DNA of 17,255 nt from positions 1-17,255 of the forward strand of contig NZ_DATAGQ010000243.1 of NCBI RefSeq assembly GCF_036263595.1. The letters are read 5' to 3'. The notes under the pieces were generated by a model. It saw nothing but the letters and a program-made list of their open reading frames with translations. It had not been told where the DNA came from and made no database searches. Source of the DNA: Geminicoccus sp036263595. Its GTDB lineage: Bacteria; Pseudomonadota; Alphaproteobacteria; Geminicoccales; Geminicoccaceae. The position numbers and the translations under genes were made by a program. This document shows, in pieces, positions 4,432 to 12,404 of this stretch; position 1 is the stretch's first letter; the number at the start of each line of letters is the position of its first letter.

Positions 4432-7259
4432 TGGACGTGGTTCTGAACGAGGAAAGGCCGGTCTCGCCAAAGACCGGCCCCTCGATTGATCAACGGCACT
4501 TCTCAAATACCACGCGTCACATCGGGTCGTCAGCCCCCAACGAGGGCCATAGCCAACAAACGCTACAGCCTGATCCCGAGCAAGCACGGGAGTTCTTCGG
4601 CCGGGTGTTCCGGCACGCGCCGGACGGCGGGTTCTACAGCTTCCGCGCGTTCCACCACGACTCCGACAGGCCGCCAGCGCAAATCAAGGCCGAGCCGTTT
4701 GAGAATACCGACGCCGGCATGGACAGGCTGGTCAACGTGGCAGCGAGGGAAATGCACTGCGCCGCCGCCTGGCCAGTTGGCATCGTGTTGGCCCCACCAA
4801 TCGCCCTGTTCGCAAGTAAGGACAAAGCAGGCGAAGCTGATCTTGTCTGTGCACCCGCCCTGGCGATCGACTGCGACGCCCGGCCGGCCGACTGCGTCCA
4901 GCAGATCCAAGGGTTGCTCGGCACCGCCACCGTGATCGTCGCCACTGGCGGCACCTGGACTGATCCCAACACCGGCGAGGTGCAGGATAAGGTTCACGTC
5001 GTCTACCGCCTGCGCGAGCCGGCCGTGGATGTGGAGGGGTTCACCAAGGTCAAGCGCTGCAACCTTCTGATGGCCAAGCTGATCGGCAGCGATCCGAGCG
5101 CAGCGCCACCGTCACACCCGATGCGCCTGGCGGGCAGCCTGCACACCAAGAACAAGAACGACCCCAGGCTTTCCCGCATCATCGGCGGCAACCCCGAAGC
5201 CGAGATCGATCTGGATGACGCGCTGGAGCGCCTCGAGGACGCTTATCGTCAGCATAGAGACGCTGCCGGCGGTCAAGCAAAGGCTCGGATTGCATACTCC
5301 GGCGAGCACCAAGAAAAAGCCGAGCCAACCGATACCCTCGTCAAGCAGATCCTGACCGGTGACGCCTACCATGGCCCTCTGCGTGCCTTAGCGTGGCGTC
5401 TTGCTCAAGATGGGATGACCGGCGGGAAGATCGTTAAAACCCTTCGTGGGTTCATGGATGCCGTCCCTCCTGAGCGTCGGGACGGAGACGAGCCTGGCCG
5501 GTGGCAAAGTCGATACAATGACATCCCTCGCACTGTTGGTACTGCGCAGGAGAAGCTGAAGAAAGAGGCGGCCGATGCAGAGGCCAAGGCAGCCAAAGAG
5601 CCTCAGGCCGATGAGGTGGTTCCGGCTTGGTGGACATCCATGGACCCGACCAAGTGGTCGCACCTGCTGAAGACTACGGGGAAAGGTGCTCCCCGAGACT
5701 GCTTGGCTAACGTCGCCATTGTTCTACGGACCGATCCCGTGTTCTCCGGCAAGATCCGTCACGACGAGCTGCTGAATGCACCGATCGCTGACGGGATGCC
5801 GTGGCATCCGGCGAATCCTGGAGCGCTGCCGTGGACCGACGCCGATGACTTGCGTATCGCCGATGCGATGCAGCACCACGAGGTTTTTGTAAAACCCACC
5901 ACGGTTGCTGGCGGCGTGCAGTTGGTCGCGAGCGAGAACCGCTTTCACCCGGTCCGCGACTGGCTCGACACGCTTGTCTGGGATGGGACCAAGCGGTTGT
6001 CGACGTGGCTGCACACATATCTCAAGGTCAAGGACTCTCCCTACGCAAAGGCGGTTGGCCGCAAGTTCATGATTGGTGGAGTGGCCCGAGTGCGAGAGCC
6101 GGGCTGCAAGGTCGACAATGCGCTGATCCTCGAAGGCGATCAGGATCTCGGAAAGTCGTCGGTCGCCAACGCTCTGGCAGTAAACGATCGCTGGTTCACC
6201 GACTCAATATCAGATCTTGGCTCAAAGGATTCCGCCCAGGATCTTTGCGGCAAGTGGGTGATCGAGCTGGGCGAATTGTCCGCCATGCGGAAGAACGACC
6301 TGGAGCGGACGAAGGCCTTCATGACCCGCCGCACCGATCACTACCGCCCGAGTTATGGGCGTAGGGCCGAAGACTTCCCCCGCCAATGCGTCTTCATCGG
6401 CAGCACCAACCAGGATGCCTACCTTCACGATGAAACCGGCAACCGCCGGTTCTGGCCGGTAAAGGTCGGCAAGATGATCGACCTCGATGGGTTGTGTGCC
6501 AACGTGGCCCAGCTCTGGGCCGAAGCCGACGTGGAGTTCAAGGCTGGGGCAAAATGGTGGCTGACTGATGAGGAGAAGCCTGATGCAGCCGCGGAACAGG
6601 AGGCTCGCCGCGTGCTCGACCCATGGGCGCAGGTCATCGAGAAGTGGCTGGTTCAGGTGGATAAGAACGGTACCCGCCTCCGAGCGGCCACCGCGCCCGT
6701 TTTGATCGACGACATCCTGGACAGTGTGATCCACATCCCGATCGAGCGGCGTGACCAGACCGTGCAGAAGAGGGTCGCGGGGATCCTGCGTGGGTGGAAA
6801 TGGGTGCGGCTGAAGAAGCGCCTTTCCAAGGATGCGAAGGGCGATCGGAGCCGGCCATGGGCTTGGTGGCCGCCGGGGACCAGCGAGGACGACGATGAGG
6901 GCGCTGGCGAAGAAGCTCCTAGGGAAAGCACAGATGGCCCCCGCGGACCCCGTGGCTCCAATGATACGGGGTCCAGCCAAACAGCTGAAAACACTGCAAA
7001 AAAAGCAGATGGACCCCGTGGACCCTGTGGACCCCGTGATTCTGAAACTTCTAAAGCCGACGAACTCCCTTCGGACACTCGCGATGCTGAGCGTTCTCAG
7101 AAGTTTCGCGAAAACCGGGGGGCAACAGGGTCCACGGGGTCCACGTCTAAAAAAGCGAGGGTCACCAATGGATTAGCTGGACCCCGTACCACGGGCGCAC
7201 CGGGGTCCACTGTCAGCACGGGGTCCAGCCCAGCCTCCGGATGGAGGATCGAGGCATGA
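4431..7259 (+). CDS. vapE: VapE-type primase/helicase replication protein
   Basis: A 942-residue protein starting at ATG 4431 (GGAG 8 bases upstream, overlapping the previous stop). The N-terminal half has an archaeo-eukaryotic-type primase core: D147-x-D149 in AIDCDA, H189 in KVHVVY and a later PMRLAGSLHTKN motif. The C-terminal half is a VapE (PF05272) superfamily-3-like ATPase with Walker A GDQDLGKS (569-576), an acidic Walker B-like VIELGEL, the family signature GSTNQDAYLHDETGNRRFWP, and a winged-helix-like end. It should recognise the origin, unwind it and prime replication, as Pri-Rep proteins do in PICI and P4-type satellites. The last 130 residues are low complexity because they are encoded across an iteron array. 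Strong family call. Confidence 0.9.
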   Translation: MDVVLNEERPVSPKTGPSIDQRHFSNTTRHIGSSAPNEGHSQQTLQPDPEQAREFFGRVFRHAPDGGFYSFRAFHHDSDRPPAQIKAEPFENTDAGMDRLVNVAAREMHCAAAWPVGIVLAPPIALFASKDKAGEADLVCAPALAIDCDARPADCVQQIQGLLGTATVIVATGGTWTDPNTGEVQDKVHVVYRLREPAVDVEGFTKVKRCNLLMAKLIGSDPSAAPPSHPMRLAGSLHTKNKNDPRLSRIIGGNPEAEIDLDDALERLEDAYRQHRDAAGGQAKARIAYSGEHQEKAEPTDTLVKQILTGDAYHGPLRALAWRLAQDGMTGGKIVKTLRGFMDAVPPERRDGDEPGRWQSRYNDIPRTVGTAQEKLKKEAADAEAKAAKEPQADEVVPAWWTSMDPTKWSHLLKTTGKGAPRDCLANVAIVLRTDPVFSGKIRHDELLNAPIADGMPWHPANPGALPWTDADDLRIADAMQHHEVFVKPTTVAGGVQLVASENRFHPVRDWLDTLVWDGTKRLSTWLHTYLKVKDSPYAKAVGRKFMIGGVARVREPGCKVDNALILEGDQDLGKSSVANALAVNDRWFTDSISDLGSKDSAQDLCGKWVIELGELSAMRKNDLERTKAFMTRRTDHYRPSYGRRAEDFPRQCVFIGSTNQDAYLHDETGNRRFWPVKVGKMIDLDGLCANVAQLWAEADVEFKAGAKWWLTDEEKPDAAAEQEARRVLDPWAQVIEKWLVQVDKNGTRLRAATAPVLIDDILDSVIHIPIERRDQTVQKRVAGILRGWKWVRLKKRLSKDAKGDRSRPWAWWPPGTSEDDDEGAGEEAPRESTDGPRGPRGSNDTGSSQTAENTAKKADGPRGPCGPRDSETSKADELPSDTRDAERSQKFRENRGATGSTGSTSKKARVTNGLAGPRTTGAPGSTVSTGSSPASGWRIEA
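6945..7226. repeat. GGACCCCGT iteron array, candidate replication origin
   Basis: Ten copies of a 9-bp unit lie in 282 bases at the 3' end of the VapE gene. Forward GGACCCCGT: 6945, 7011, 7029, 7179, plus GGACCCTGT at 7020. Reverse ACGGGGTCC: 6966, 7134, 7218, plus ACAGGGTCC at 7125 and an 8-base match at 7201. The copies at 7011, 7020 and 7029 abut head to tail, as do 7125 and 7134 in the opposite sense, so the two blocks form a large inverted arrangement about 86 bases apart. An A-rich stretch (about 6988-7008) lies inside. Iterons next to the initiator gene are typical of satellite origins. Confidence 0.65.
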
Positions 7260-7636
7260 CCGCGCTCGATCTTCTGAGCCGGCTCATGCTGGATGGCGTC
7301 GAATTGCACGTGCAGGCCGGTAAACTGGAGCTTTATGGTCATGGCCCTCCACCCGACGATGTCACCTTGGTCGAGGTCCGGGCCCACAAGTCGGAACTGA
7401 TCGCGCTGCTGGATGGCACGACCTGCCGGTGGTGCAGGCATCCGATCGATTGGAAGTTCAGCCCGGCGATCGCACTGGGGGATGGCACCAGCCTGCATGG
7501 CCACTGCCACGAGCCGTTCCACGTCGACCGGATCATGCGAAATGCGGCGCGGGCGGTAGATCCTGCCCTAGCCGATGATCCGGCAGAGGTTGGCCTCCAT
7601 GGAGACCTTCCCACGATTGATCAGGAGGCTGCCTGA
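7256..7636 (+). CDS. TubC N-terminal-docking-like small zinc protein
   Basis: A 126-residue protein. Residues 3-53 (LDLLSRLMLDGVELHVQAGKL, then a helix ending AHKSELIALLD) match the small TubC_N docking-like fold often found beside or inside phage and plasmid primases. A zinc-binding half follows, with C57, C60, H83/C84, H85 and H89. I start at ATG 7256, which overlaps the VapE stop (ATGA) and has GGAGG 8 bases upstream within the end of that gene; an in-frame ATG at 7241 has no such site. Close coupling to VapE suggests an accessory factor of replication. The exact role is unknown. Confidence 0.7.
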   Translation: MTALDLLSRLMLDGVELHVQAGKLELYGHGPPPDDVTLVEVRAHKSELIALLDGTTCRWCRHPIDWKFSPAIALGDGTSLHGHCHEPFHVDRIMRNAARAVDPALADDPAEVGLHGDLPTIDQEAA

Positions 7637-7869
7637 TGCAGAACCCCAGCACCCGCCGCATCGTGGTCCGCACCCGCTCGGGCTGGCGGGACATTCCGGT
7701 CGAGACGCGAATCATCACCAAACCACCGCGCAAGAGGCTGAGAGAGGACGAGCCACTGGAGCGCTTGGTGGAGCGCGGCGATGAGTTGGTGGGGTTGATC
7801 GCGGGTGACTACGGGCGCTTCCGGCTGATAGTCAGAGACGATGGGCCGAGAACTTGGGTGGCTACATAG
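7636..7869 (+). CDS. Small basic hypothetical protein
   Basis: A 77-residue protein that begins at ATG 7636, overlapping the preceding stop (TGATG), with a perfect AGGAGG 7 bases upstream. It is rich in Arg and charged residues, with a beta-prone N-terminus (RRIVVRTRSGWRDIPV) and a helical middle (EPLERLVERGDELVGLI). I do not recognise a family. Its tight coupling to the VapE and TubC-like genes places it in the replication operon, and it is the last gene of that unit before a 140-base gap. Confidence 0.6.
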   Translation: MQNPSTRRIVVRTRSGWRDIPVETRIITKPPRKRLREDEPLERLVERGDELVGLIAGDYGRFRLIVRDDGPRTWVAT

Positions 7870-7886
7870 GGGATTGCCGGTGCGGC

Positions 7887-7916
7887 TTGTCAGCCAAGGA
7901 ATATGCATTCTATTTT
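7887..7916 (+). promoter_or_regulatory. Candidate sigma70 promoter for the small membrane gene
   Basis: TTGTCA (7887-7892) and TATTTT (7911-7916) are spaced by 18 bases, in the gap between the replication operon and the gene at 8010. The -35 matches five of six consensus bases, the -10 four of six. Confidence 0.4.
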
Positions 7917-7940
7917 AAGTAGGCCTCCCCTGACTGCGGG

Positions 7941-7962
7941 CTACACTACCCTGGTAGTTTAG
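7941..7962. promoter_or_regulatory. 22-bp dyad, possible operator
   Basis: An inverted repeat with arms of 10 bases (9 of 10 pairing) around a 2-base centre; its core is ACTACC-CT-GGTAGT. It begins about 25 bases after the candidate -10 at 7911-7916, where a repressor could block transcription. A 2-base loop makes it a poor terminator, so a DNA-level operator is the better reading. Confidence 0.45.
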
Positions 7963-8009
7963 CAGCACCAACGAGTACGAATCGTTCTTCAGAATAAAGG
8001 AGAAAGGAT

Positions 8010-8351
8010 ATGAACTTCACTGCACCGAGATCGAACCGCAGGCCTGGTTCCAATATTTTTGCTGCTTTGATGGGACTATTTTTGCTGGGCTTTGCCGCTC
8101 TAACATTTTTGTTGGAACGCAATCCCCTTGAAGAGATCCCATATCACTACATCGTAGCTGCTACATCCTTACTATTTGGAGCTATCCTCCTGATATGGGT
8201 AAAAAGTGACTGGACACACTGGATTGGCAACGAGACTGTCAACATGGTAGTTGGCGTGGTTGCCGCACTGATCGCGATCATTGCTTTTGCTCAAGACATT
8301 GAGAAGAAACCCAGCTCTGAGGCCAAAACTTCATCTGCCAGTCAGGAATAG
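8010..8351 (+). CDS. Small three-span membrane protein
   Basis: A 113-residue protein with AAGGAG starting 13 bases and AAAGG a few bases before ATG 8010. Three hydrophobic segments are clear: residues 17-35, 47-64 and 77-94, followed by a charged, Ser/Lys/Glu-rich tail of 19 residues. There is no signal peptide cleavage motif. I do not recognise the family. It has its own candidate promoter and operator-like dyad, is less GC-rich than its neighbours and sits alone between the replication and head operons, all features of an acquired cargo gene. A holin role is possible by topology (three spans, short charged tail) but unsupported by similarity. Confidence 0.6.
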   Translation: MNFTAPRSNRRPGSNIFAALMGLFLLGFAALTFLLERNPLEEIPYHYIVAATSLLFGAILLIWVKSDWTHWIGNETVNMVVGVVAALIAIIAFAQDIEKKPSSEAKTSSASQE

Positions 8352-8507
8352 TGAACATTCTTAAGACGATAAGTGCCGGCGTCTAGAAGTCAATCCGGGA
8401 ACACGCCGGAATATTCCAGAACATCTAGTTTTCTCAGCCTAGCCGTTCCTGTTTGACTTGATCAGGCTTAACCTGCGTAGTGTCCACTGGAACTACTCGG
8501 GCTGTGC
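8352..8507. promoter_or_regulatory. Control region upstream of the head operon
   Basis: This 156-base gap precedes eight closely packed late genes and should hold the late promoter. It contains the perfect palindrome GGAATATTCC (8408-8417) and a TTGACT hexamer (8453-8458), but no matching -10 at ideal spacing, as expected for an activator-dependent late promoter. A cos site could also lie here; I cannot recognise one. Confidence 0.35.
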
Positions 8508-9728
8508 ATGTTTGAGCGGCTGAAGCATTTCTTGGGGATCGAGAAGCGCTACGACTTGGCGAGTTCTTCGCCGGAGATGCTGGCGCTGTTTGGTGCCACG
8601 CCTACGGCCGCTGGTGTCAGTGTCTCGGCCGAGAATGCATTGCGCAGCCCGACGACATTGGCGGCTGTGCGAGCGATCTCTGAAGGCATTGGCTCGCTGC
8701 CAGTGCATTTGTTCCGCCGACGCCCGGATGGAACTCGCGAAAGGGACACCACCCATCCGGCAGCGGCGCTGTTGGCTGGCGATTGGAACCCTTGGACGGG
8801 TGCCGTCGAGGGCAAGACCGCTCTGCAACTGGATAGCCTGCTGTTCGGCGTTGGGTATGCCCAGGTGATCCGCACCGGCCCGACGCCGCGTGAGTTGCAC
8901 CATCTCGACCCCAGGGACGTGACCCAGGATCTGACCGGCCCGGAGCCTCGCTTCCGGTACCGCGAGAACAGTGTCGAGCGGATCTTGGACTGGCGCAACG
9001 TCTTGCGCGTGGCCACGCCTGGCTCGATCGGCAACCGAGTGGTTTGCCTGACCCATCATCTTCGTGAGGTGATCGGCGTCGATATCATCATGGCCGAGCA
9101 CCAGAGCCGGCTGTTTGCGAATGGTGCCCGGCCGTCCGGCGTCTTGAAGACCGGCAAGCCACTGGGACCAGAAGTCATCAAGCGCCTGCGAGAGTCGTTC
9201 AATGCCGCACAATCTGGCGGCGCCAATTCCGGTCGAACGTTGGTCTTGGAAGATGGCCTGGACTTCGAGGCCTTGCAGTTCAGCAGCACGGACAGCCAGT
9301 TCATGGAACTGCGACGGCTGGTCATGCAAGAGATCGCCCGAGGCTATAAGGTACCTGGAACACTTGTTGGCGATCTAGAGCGCGCCACGTGGAGAAACGT
9401 TGAGGAATTACAAAGACAGTTTGTACAAACTTGTCTGATGCCTTGGGCTGAGGCTTGGCAGGTAGCCCTAGAGCGAGTGTTGCTCAGCCGTGAGGAGCGG
9501 CAGGAATACTTCCTAGAATTCATCTTTGACGACCTGCTCCGTGGCGACCTCGCCGGCCGCTTCAGCGCCTACCGGCAAGCCACCGGCGGATCCTGGCTCA
9601 CCCCGAACGAGGTCCGCGCGCTCGACAACCGCCCGCCGATCGACGGTGGCGACGAGCTGATCCGACAGGCCGGACAGGCAGAAGCCTCCACCCCTGCTGC
9701 ATCGACGGAGCCTGCCAATGGCGCGTGA
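8508..9728 (+). CDS. HK97-family portal protein
   Basis: A 406-residue protein, the normal size for HK97-type portals (PF04860). Recognisable blocks in order are the N-terminal ALRSPTTLAAVRAISEGIGSLPVHLFRR, the LLFGVGYAQVIR segment, LHHLDPRDV, the clamp/stem region with AEHQSRLFANGARPSGVL, and the conserved SSTDSQFMELRRLVMQEIARGYKVP near the crown. It forms the dodecameric ring at one capsid vertex through which DNA is packaged and to which connector and tail attach. It opens the head operon; ATG 8508 has only a weak ribosome site. Its 3' end overlaps the protease gene by 11 bases. Confident call. Confidence 0.93.
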   Translation: MFERLKHFLGIEKRYDLASSSPEMLALFGATPTAAGVSVSAENALRSPTTLAAVRAISEGIGSLPVHLFRRRPDGTRERDTTHPAAALLAGDWNPWTGAVEGKTALQLDSLLFGVGYAQVIRTGPTPRELHHLDPRDVTQDLTGPEPRFRYRENSVERILDWRNVLRVATPGSIGNRVVCLTHHLREVIGVDIIMAEHQSRLFANGARPSGVLKTGKPLGPEVIKRLRESFNAAQSGGANSGRTLVLEDGLDFEALQFSSTDSQFMELRRLVMQEIARGYKVPGTLVGDLERATWRNVEELQRQFVQTCLMPWAEAWQVALERVLLSREERQEYFLEFIFDDLLRGDLAGRFSAYRQATGGSWLTPNEVRALDNRPPIDGGDELIRQAGQAEASTPAASTEPANGA

Positions 9729-10263
9729 GACCAAGACCCTCGCCGCATCCGAGGTCCGGTTCGCCACCGATGAGACCGGCACCTTCTCCGGCTATGCCAG
9801 CGTGTTCGGCGAGCCGGATAGCTTCGGCGACACGATCAAGCCCGGCGCCTTCCGGAAGTCGCTGGCCAAGCGCTCGGCCACCGGTGGCCCGGCGATGTTC
9901 TGGAACCACAACCCGGACCAGCCGATCGGCGTGTGGACGGAGCTGGTCGAGGATGCCCGCGGCCTGAAGGCTACCGGCAAGCTGGTGACGGAGACGGCCA
10001 AGGGTGCGGAAGCCCTGGCCCTGCTCAAGGCTGGCGCCGTCAACGGCCTGTCGATCGGCTTTCGAGCAGTAGCGTCCGAGCGCGGCCCGAATGGTGGCCG
10101 GGTGCTGACTGCCATCGACCTGGTCGAGGTCAGCCTGGTGACCCTGCCAGCGGCATCCAATGCCCGTGTCACGCAGATCCGCAACGCAACCCACTCGATC
10201 GCCACGTCGGCGTTCGTCCAGGCGGCCCGTCGTGCCGTCATCGCCATCAAGAGGACCTACTGA
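9718..10263 (+). CDS. HK97-family prohead protease
   Basis: A 181-residue serine protease of the HK97 gp4 type (PF04586), with GGAG 7 bases before ATG 9718. The expected catalytic residues are visible: H64 in WNHNPDQPIG, S112 in NGLSIGF and E137 in DLVEVSLVT, in the spacing typical of the family. It enters the procapsid, removes the delta domain of the capsid protein and then itself. It overlaps the portal gene by 11 bases upstream and the capsid gene by one base downstream (TGATG), so all three are translationally coupled. Confident call. Confidence 0.93.
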   Translation: MARETKTLAASEVRFATDETGTFSGYASVFGEPDSFGDTIKPGAFRKSLAKRSATGGPAMFWNHNPDQPIGVWTELVEDARGLKATGKLVTETAKGAEALALLKAGAVNGLSIGFRAVASERGPNGGRVLTAIDLVEVSLVTLPAASNARVTQIRNATHSIATSAFVQAARRAVIAIKRTY

Positions 10264-11408
10264 TGGACGTCTCCCTTGAAACCCGCAGCGAGGCCGATGA
10301 CACCCTCGATCCTGCCGTGCAGGCGGTCAACGAATTGCGCAGCGCCGTCGACGGCCACCGCACAGCACTGGATGCCCGGCTCAGCAACGAGCTGAAGTCG
10401 ATCACTGACCGGCTCGACCAGATCGATGTCCGCACCCAGCGGCCCGGCGGTGGCAGCGAGCGCCGCGAAGACCAGGGCGACCTGCAGCGCCGCGCTTTCG
10501 GTGGCTTTTTGCGCCATGGCCCGGAGCGGATGCAGGCCGAGGAAGCCCGCAGCCTGGTCGTCAGCGACGACGCCCGTGGCGGCTATCTGGCCCCGCCGGA
10601 GTTCTCGAACGACGTCCTGAAGCAGATCGTCGAGTTCTCGCCGATCAGGCAGGCGGCCCGCGTCGGCACGACGTCGGCCGGTTCCGTGATCCTGCCCAAG
10701 CGCCTGACCACACCGACGGCGCGCTGGGTTGGCGAGACCGAGCTGCACCAGGAAACCGGGATGACTTACGGCCAGACCGAGGTCGAGGTCCATGAGGCGG
10801 CCTGCTTCGTCGACGTGAGCATGCGCCTCCTCGAGGACGCCGCGATCAACGTCGAGAACGAGGTCGCGTCCGACCTGGCCGAGGAGTTCGGCCGGCTGGA
10901 AGGTGAAGCGTTCGTCCTGGGCGACGGTTTCAAGAAGCCGCACGGCATCCTGACGGATCCGGCCATCGACTTCGTCGTGAGCGGCCATGCCACGGAGATC
11001 ACCGTCTCCAGCCTGGTCACGCTGATGTACAGCATGCCGAGCTACTACAGGCTGCGCGGCTCCTGGCTGATGAACGGACACACGCTCGCCGCGGTCCGCA
11101 GGTTCACCGACACCAGCGGCGCCTTCCTCTGGCAGCCGAGCCTCCAGCTTGGTCAGCCGGAGACCCTGTTGGGCCGCCCGGTGATCGAAGCGGTGGACAT
11201 GCCTGACATCGGAGCAGGTGCCTTCCCGATCGCGTTCGGCGACTTCGGTACGGCCTACCGGATCTACGACAAGCCGGTCCTGTCGATCCTGCGTGATCCC
11301 TACACGATGGCTACCCGGTCCCTGGTCCGCTTCCACGCCCGCCGTCGGGTCGGTGGTGCCGTCGTGATGCCGGAAGCCATCCGCAAGCTGAAGATCGCTG
11401 CGAGCTAA
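10263..11408 (+). CDS. HK97-fold major capsid protein
   Basis: A 381-residue capsid subunit (PF05065). ATG 10263 overlaps the protease stop and has GAGG 8 bases upstream. Residues 1 to about 95 form a charged helical delta domain that acts as an internal scaffold and is cut away by the protease; the mature part begins near SLVVSDDARGGYLAPPEF. Recognisable fold elements include the FSPIRQAARV region, VHEAACFVDVSMRLLED, DLAEEFGRLEGEAFVLGDG and the late GFGTAYRIYDKP-like domain. The length is typical for a full-size HK97 subunit, so capsid size cannot be judged from the gene. No separate scaffold gene exists or is needed. Confidence 0.93.
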   Translation: MDVSLETRSEADDTLDPAVQAVNELRSAVDGHRTALDARLSNELKSITDRLDQIDVRTQRPGGGSERREDQGDLQRRAFGGFLRHGPERMQAEEARSLVVSDDARGGYLAPPEFSNDVLKQIVEFSPIRQAARVGTTSAGSVILPKRLTTPTARWVGETELHQETGMTYGQTEVEVHEAACFVDVSMRLLEDAAINVENEVASDLAEEFGRLEGEAFVLGDGFKKPHGILTDPAIDFVVSGHATEITVSSLVTLMYSMPSYYRLRGSWLMNGHTLAAVRRFTDTSGAFLWQPSLQLGQPETLLGRPVIEAVDMPDIGAGAFPIAFGDFGTAYRIYDKPVLSILRDPYTMATRSLVRFHARRRVGGAVVMPEAIRKLKIAAS

Positions 11409-11416
11409 GGAGCCAA

Positions 11417-11806
11417 ATGATGCGTGACCTCGTCCACAACCTTGGCGTGGTGCCCATGGTGGCACCCGCCGTCCTCTCTGCCACCACGACATCCGACTCC
11501 GTCGATCTGCTCGACTTCGGCTCGGCCACGCTGGTGGTCAACACCGGTGCCATCGCCGGAGCCGGTGACTTCACCGCCAAGCTCCAGCACTCGGACACCA
11601 CGACCGCCGGCGACTTCACCGACGTGGCGGCCGATGCCCTGATCGGCAGTCTGCCGGCCAGCCTCACCGCCAACTCCGTGGCAAAGGTCGGCTACTGGGG
11701 ACACCGCCGCTATCTGCGGGCAGTGCTCACCAAGAACAGCGGCACCTCGATTGCGGCCAGCGCCGTGTTGGTGAAGGGCTATGCTCGCAACCGCCCCGTG
11801 GCCTGA
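11417..11806 (+). CDS. Small head-associated protein, function unassigned
   Basis: A 129-residue protein with AAGGAG 4 bases before ATG 11417, 8 bases after the capsid gene. It is Ala/Thr/Val-rich and beta-prone, with the pattern VDLLDFGSATLVVNTGAIAG, FTAKLQHSDTT, then GYWGHRRYLRAVLTK. I recognise this pattern from small genes that follow the capsid gene in many siphophages of Proteobacteria, where it is left unassigned. A capsid decoration or vertex protein would fit the position and beta character. It is followed by a strong hairpin that could lower expression of the next gene relative to this one, as expected for a high-copy head component. The role is inferred. Confidence 0.65.
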   Translation: MMRDLVHNLGVVPMVAPAVLSATTTSDSVDLLDFGSATLVVNTGAIAGAGDFTAKLQHSDTTTAGDFTDVAADALIGSLPASLTANSVAKVGYWGHRRYLRAVLTKNSGTSIAASAVLVKGYARNRPVA

Positions 11807-11811
11807 TGGGT

Positions 11812-11827
11812 CCGGCCTTCGGGCCGG
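11812..11827 (+). terminator. GC-rich hairpin with TTCG loop inside the head operon
   Basis: Perfect 6-bp stem CCGGCC/GGCCGG closed by TTCG, one of the most stable RNA tetraloops. It starts 6 bases after the stop of the small head gene and ends 22 bases before the connector ATG. There is no U-run, so an mRNA-stabilising end or partial attenuator between capsid and connector genes is more likely than a full terminator. Confidence 0.45.
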
Positions 11828-11849
11828 TCTCGCACCTGAGGCGCCATCC

Positions 11850-12404
11850 ATGCTGACCCTGGTCACGCCTCCGGTATCACTGCCAGTGACAGTTCAGGAG
11901 GCCAAGGACTTCTGCCGCGTCACCCATGACGACGAGGATGCCGGGATTGCGGCGATGATCGGTGCGGCCACCGCCGCCCTGGATGGACCTGAGGGCCTGC
12001 TCGGTCGGGCCCTGATGACCCAGACCTGGCGGCTCACCCTCGATCGCTTTCCGCCGATGATCAGCGTGCCGATGCCACCCTGCCAGGCTGTCACGTCGAT
12101 CAGCTACCTCGACGCAACCGGCATCGAGTGGGTGCTGAGCCCCGATGCCTATGAGGTCACCGGCCTGGGTGGACACATTGCTGCCAAGATCCGCCCCTTG
12201 CGCGGTACTAGCTGGCCGCGTGCCCGCTACGGCGATGGCGCTGTCCAGGTCGAGTTCGTCGCCGGCTGGTCTGTGGTGCCCGAGCGGTTGCGACAGGCGA
12301 TCCTCGCGCATGTGAGCTCGATGTACGACGGTCGTGAATGCCAAGCCGGTATGACGGCTGGCTACGACGACCTGGTGCGCTCCTACCGGCTCTGGTCGTT
12401 CTGA
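11850..12404 (+). CDS. gp6-like head-tail connector
   Basis: A 184-residue protein of the HK97 gp6/phiE125 gp8-like connector group. ATG 11850 has TGAGG 8 bases upstream. The N-terminal VTVQEAKDFCRVTHDDEDAGIAAMI helices and TAALDGPEGLLGRALMTQTW, followed by LPPCQAVTSISYLD-like and VEFVAGWSVVPERLRQAIL segments, are the family's diagnostic blocks. It binds under the portal as a ring and prepares the head for tail joining. It is the only neck protein I can find: no head-closure, tail-terminator or tail gene follows. Its stop overlaps the HNH gene (TGATG). Confidence 0.85.
   Translation: MLTLVTPPVSLPVTVQEAKDFCRVTHDDEDAGIAAMIGAATAALDGPEGLLGRALMTQTWRLTLDRFPPMISVPMPPCQAVTSISYLDATGIEWVLSPDAYEVTGLGGHIAAKIRPLRGTSWPRARYGDGAVQVEFVAGWSVVPERLRQAILAHVSSMYDGRECQAGMTAGYDDLVRSYRLWSF

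Noticed and set aside
4563..4997. Long reverse-strand frames opposite the VapE gene
   Set aside because: They are antisense shadows of a well-supported GC-rich gene and have no family features.
6832..7176. Forward open frame encoding a VDPVDPVDP-type repeat protein
   Set aside because: It is a shadow of the iteron array in another frame of the VapE gene, with no ribosome site.
10257..11492. 411-codon reverse frame opposite the capsid gene
   Set aside because: The forward strand has a clear HK97 capsid protein; the reverse frame is a high-GC shadow.
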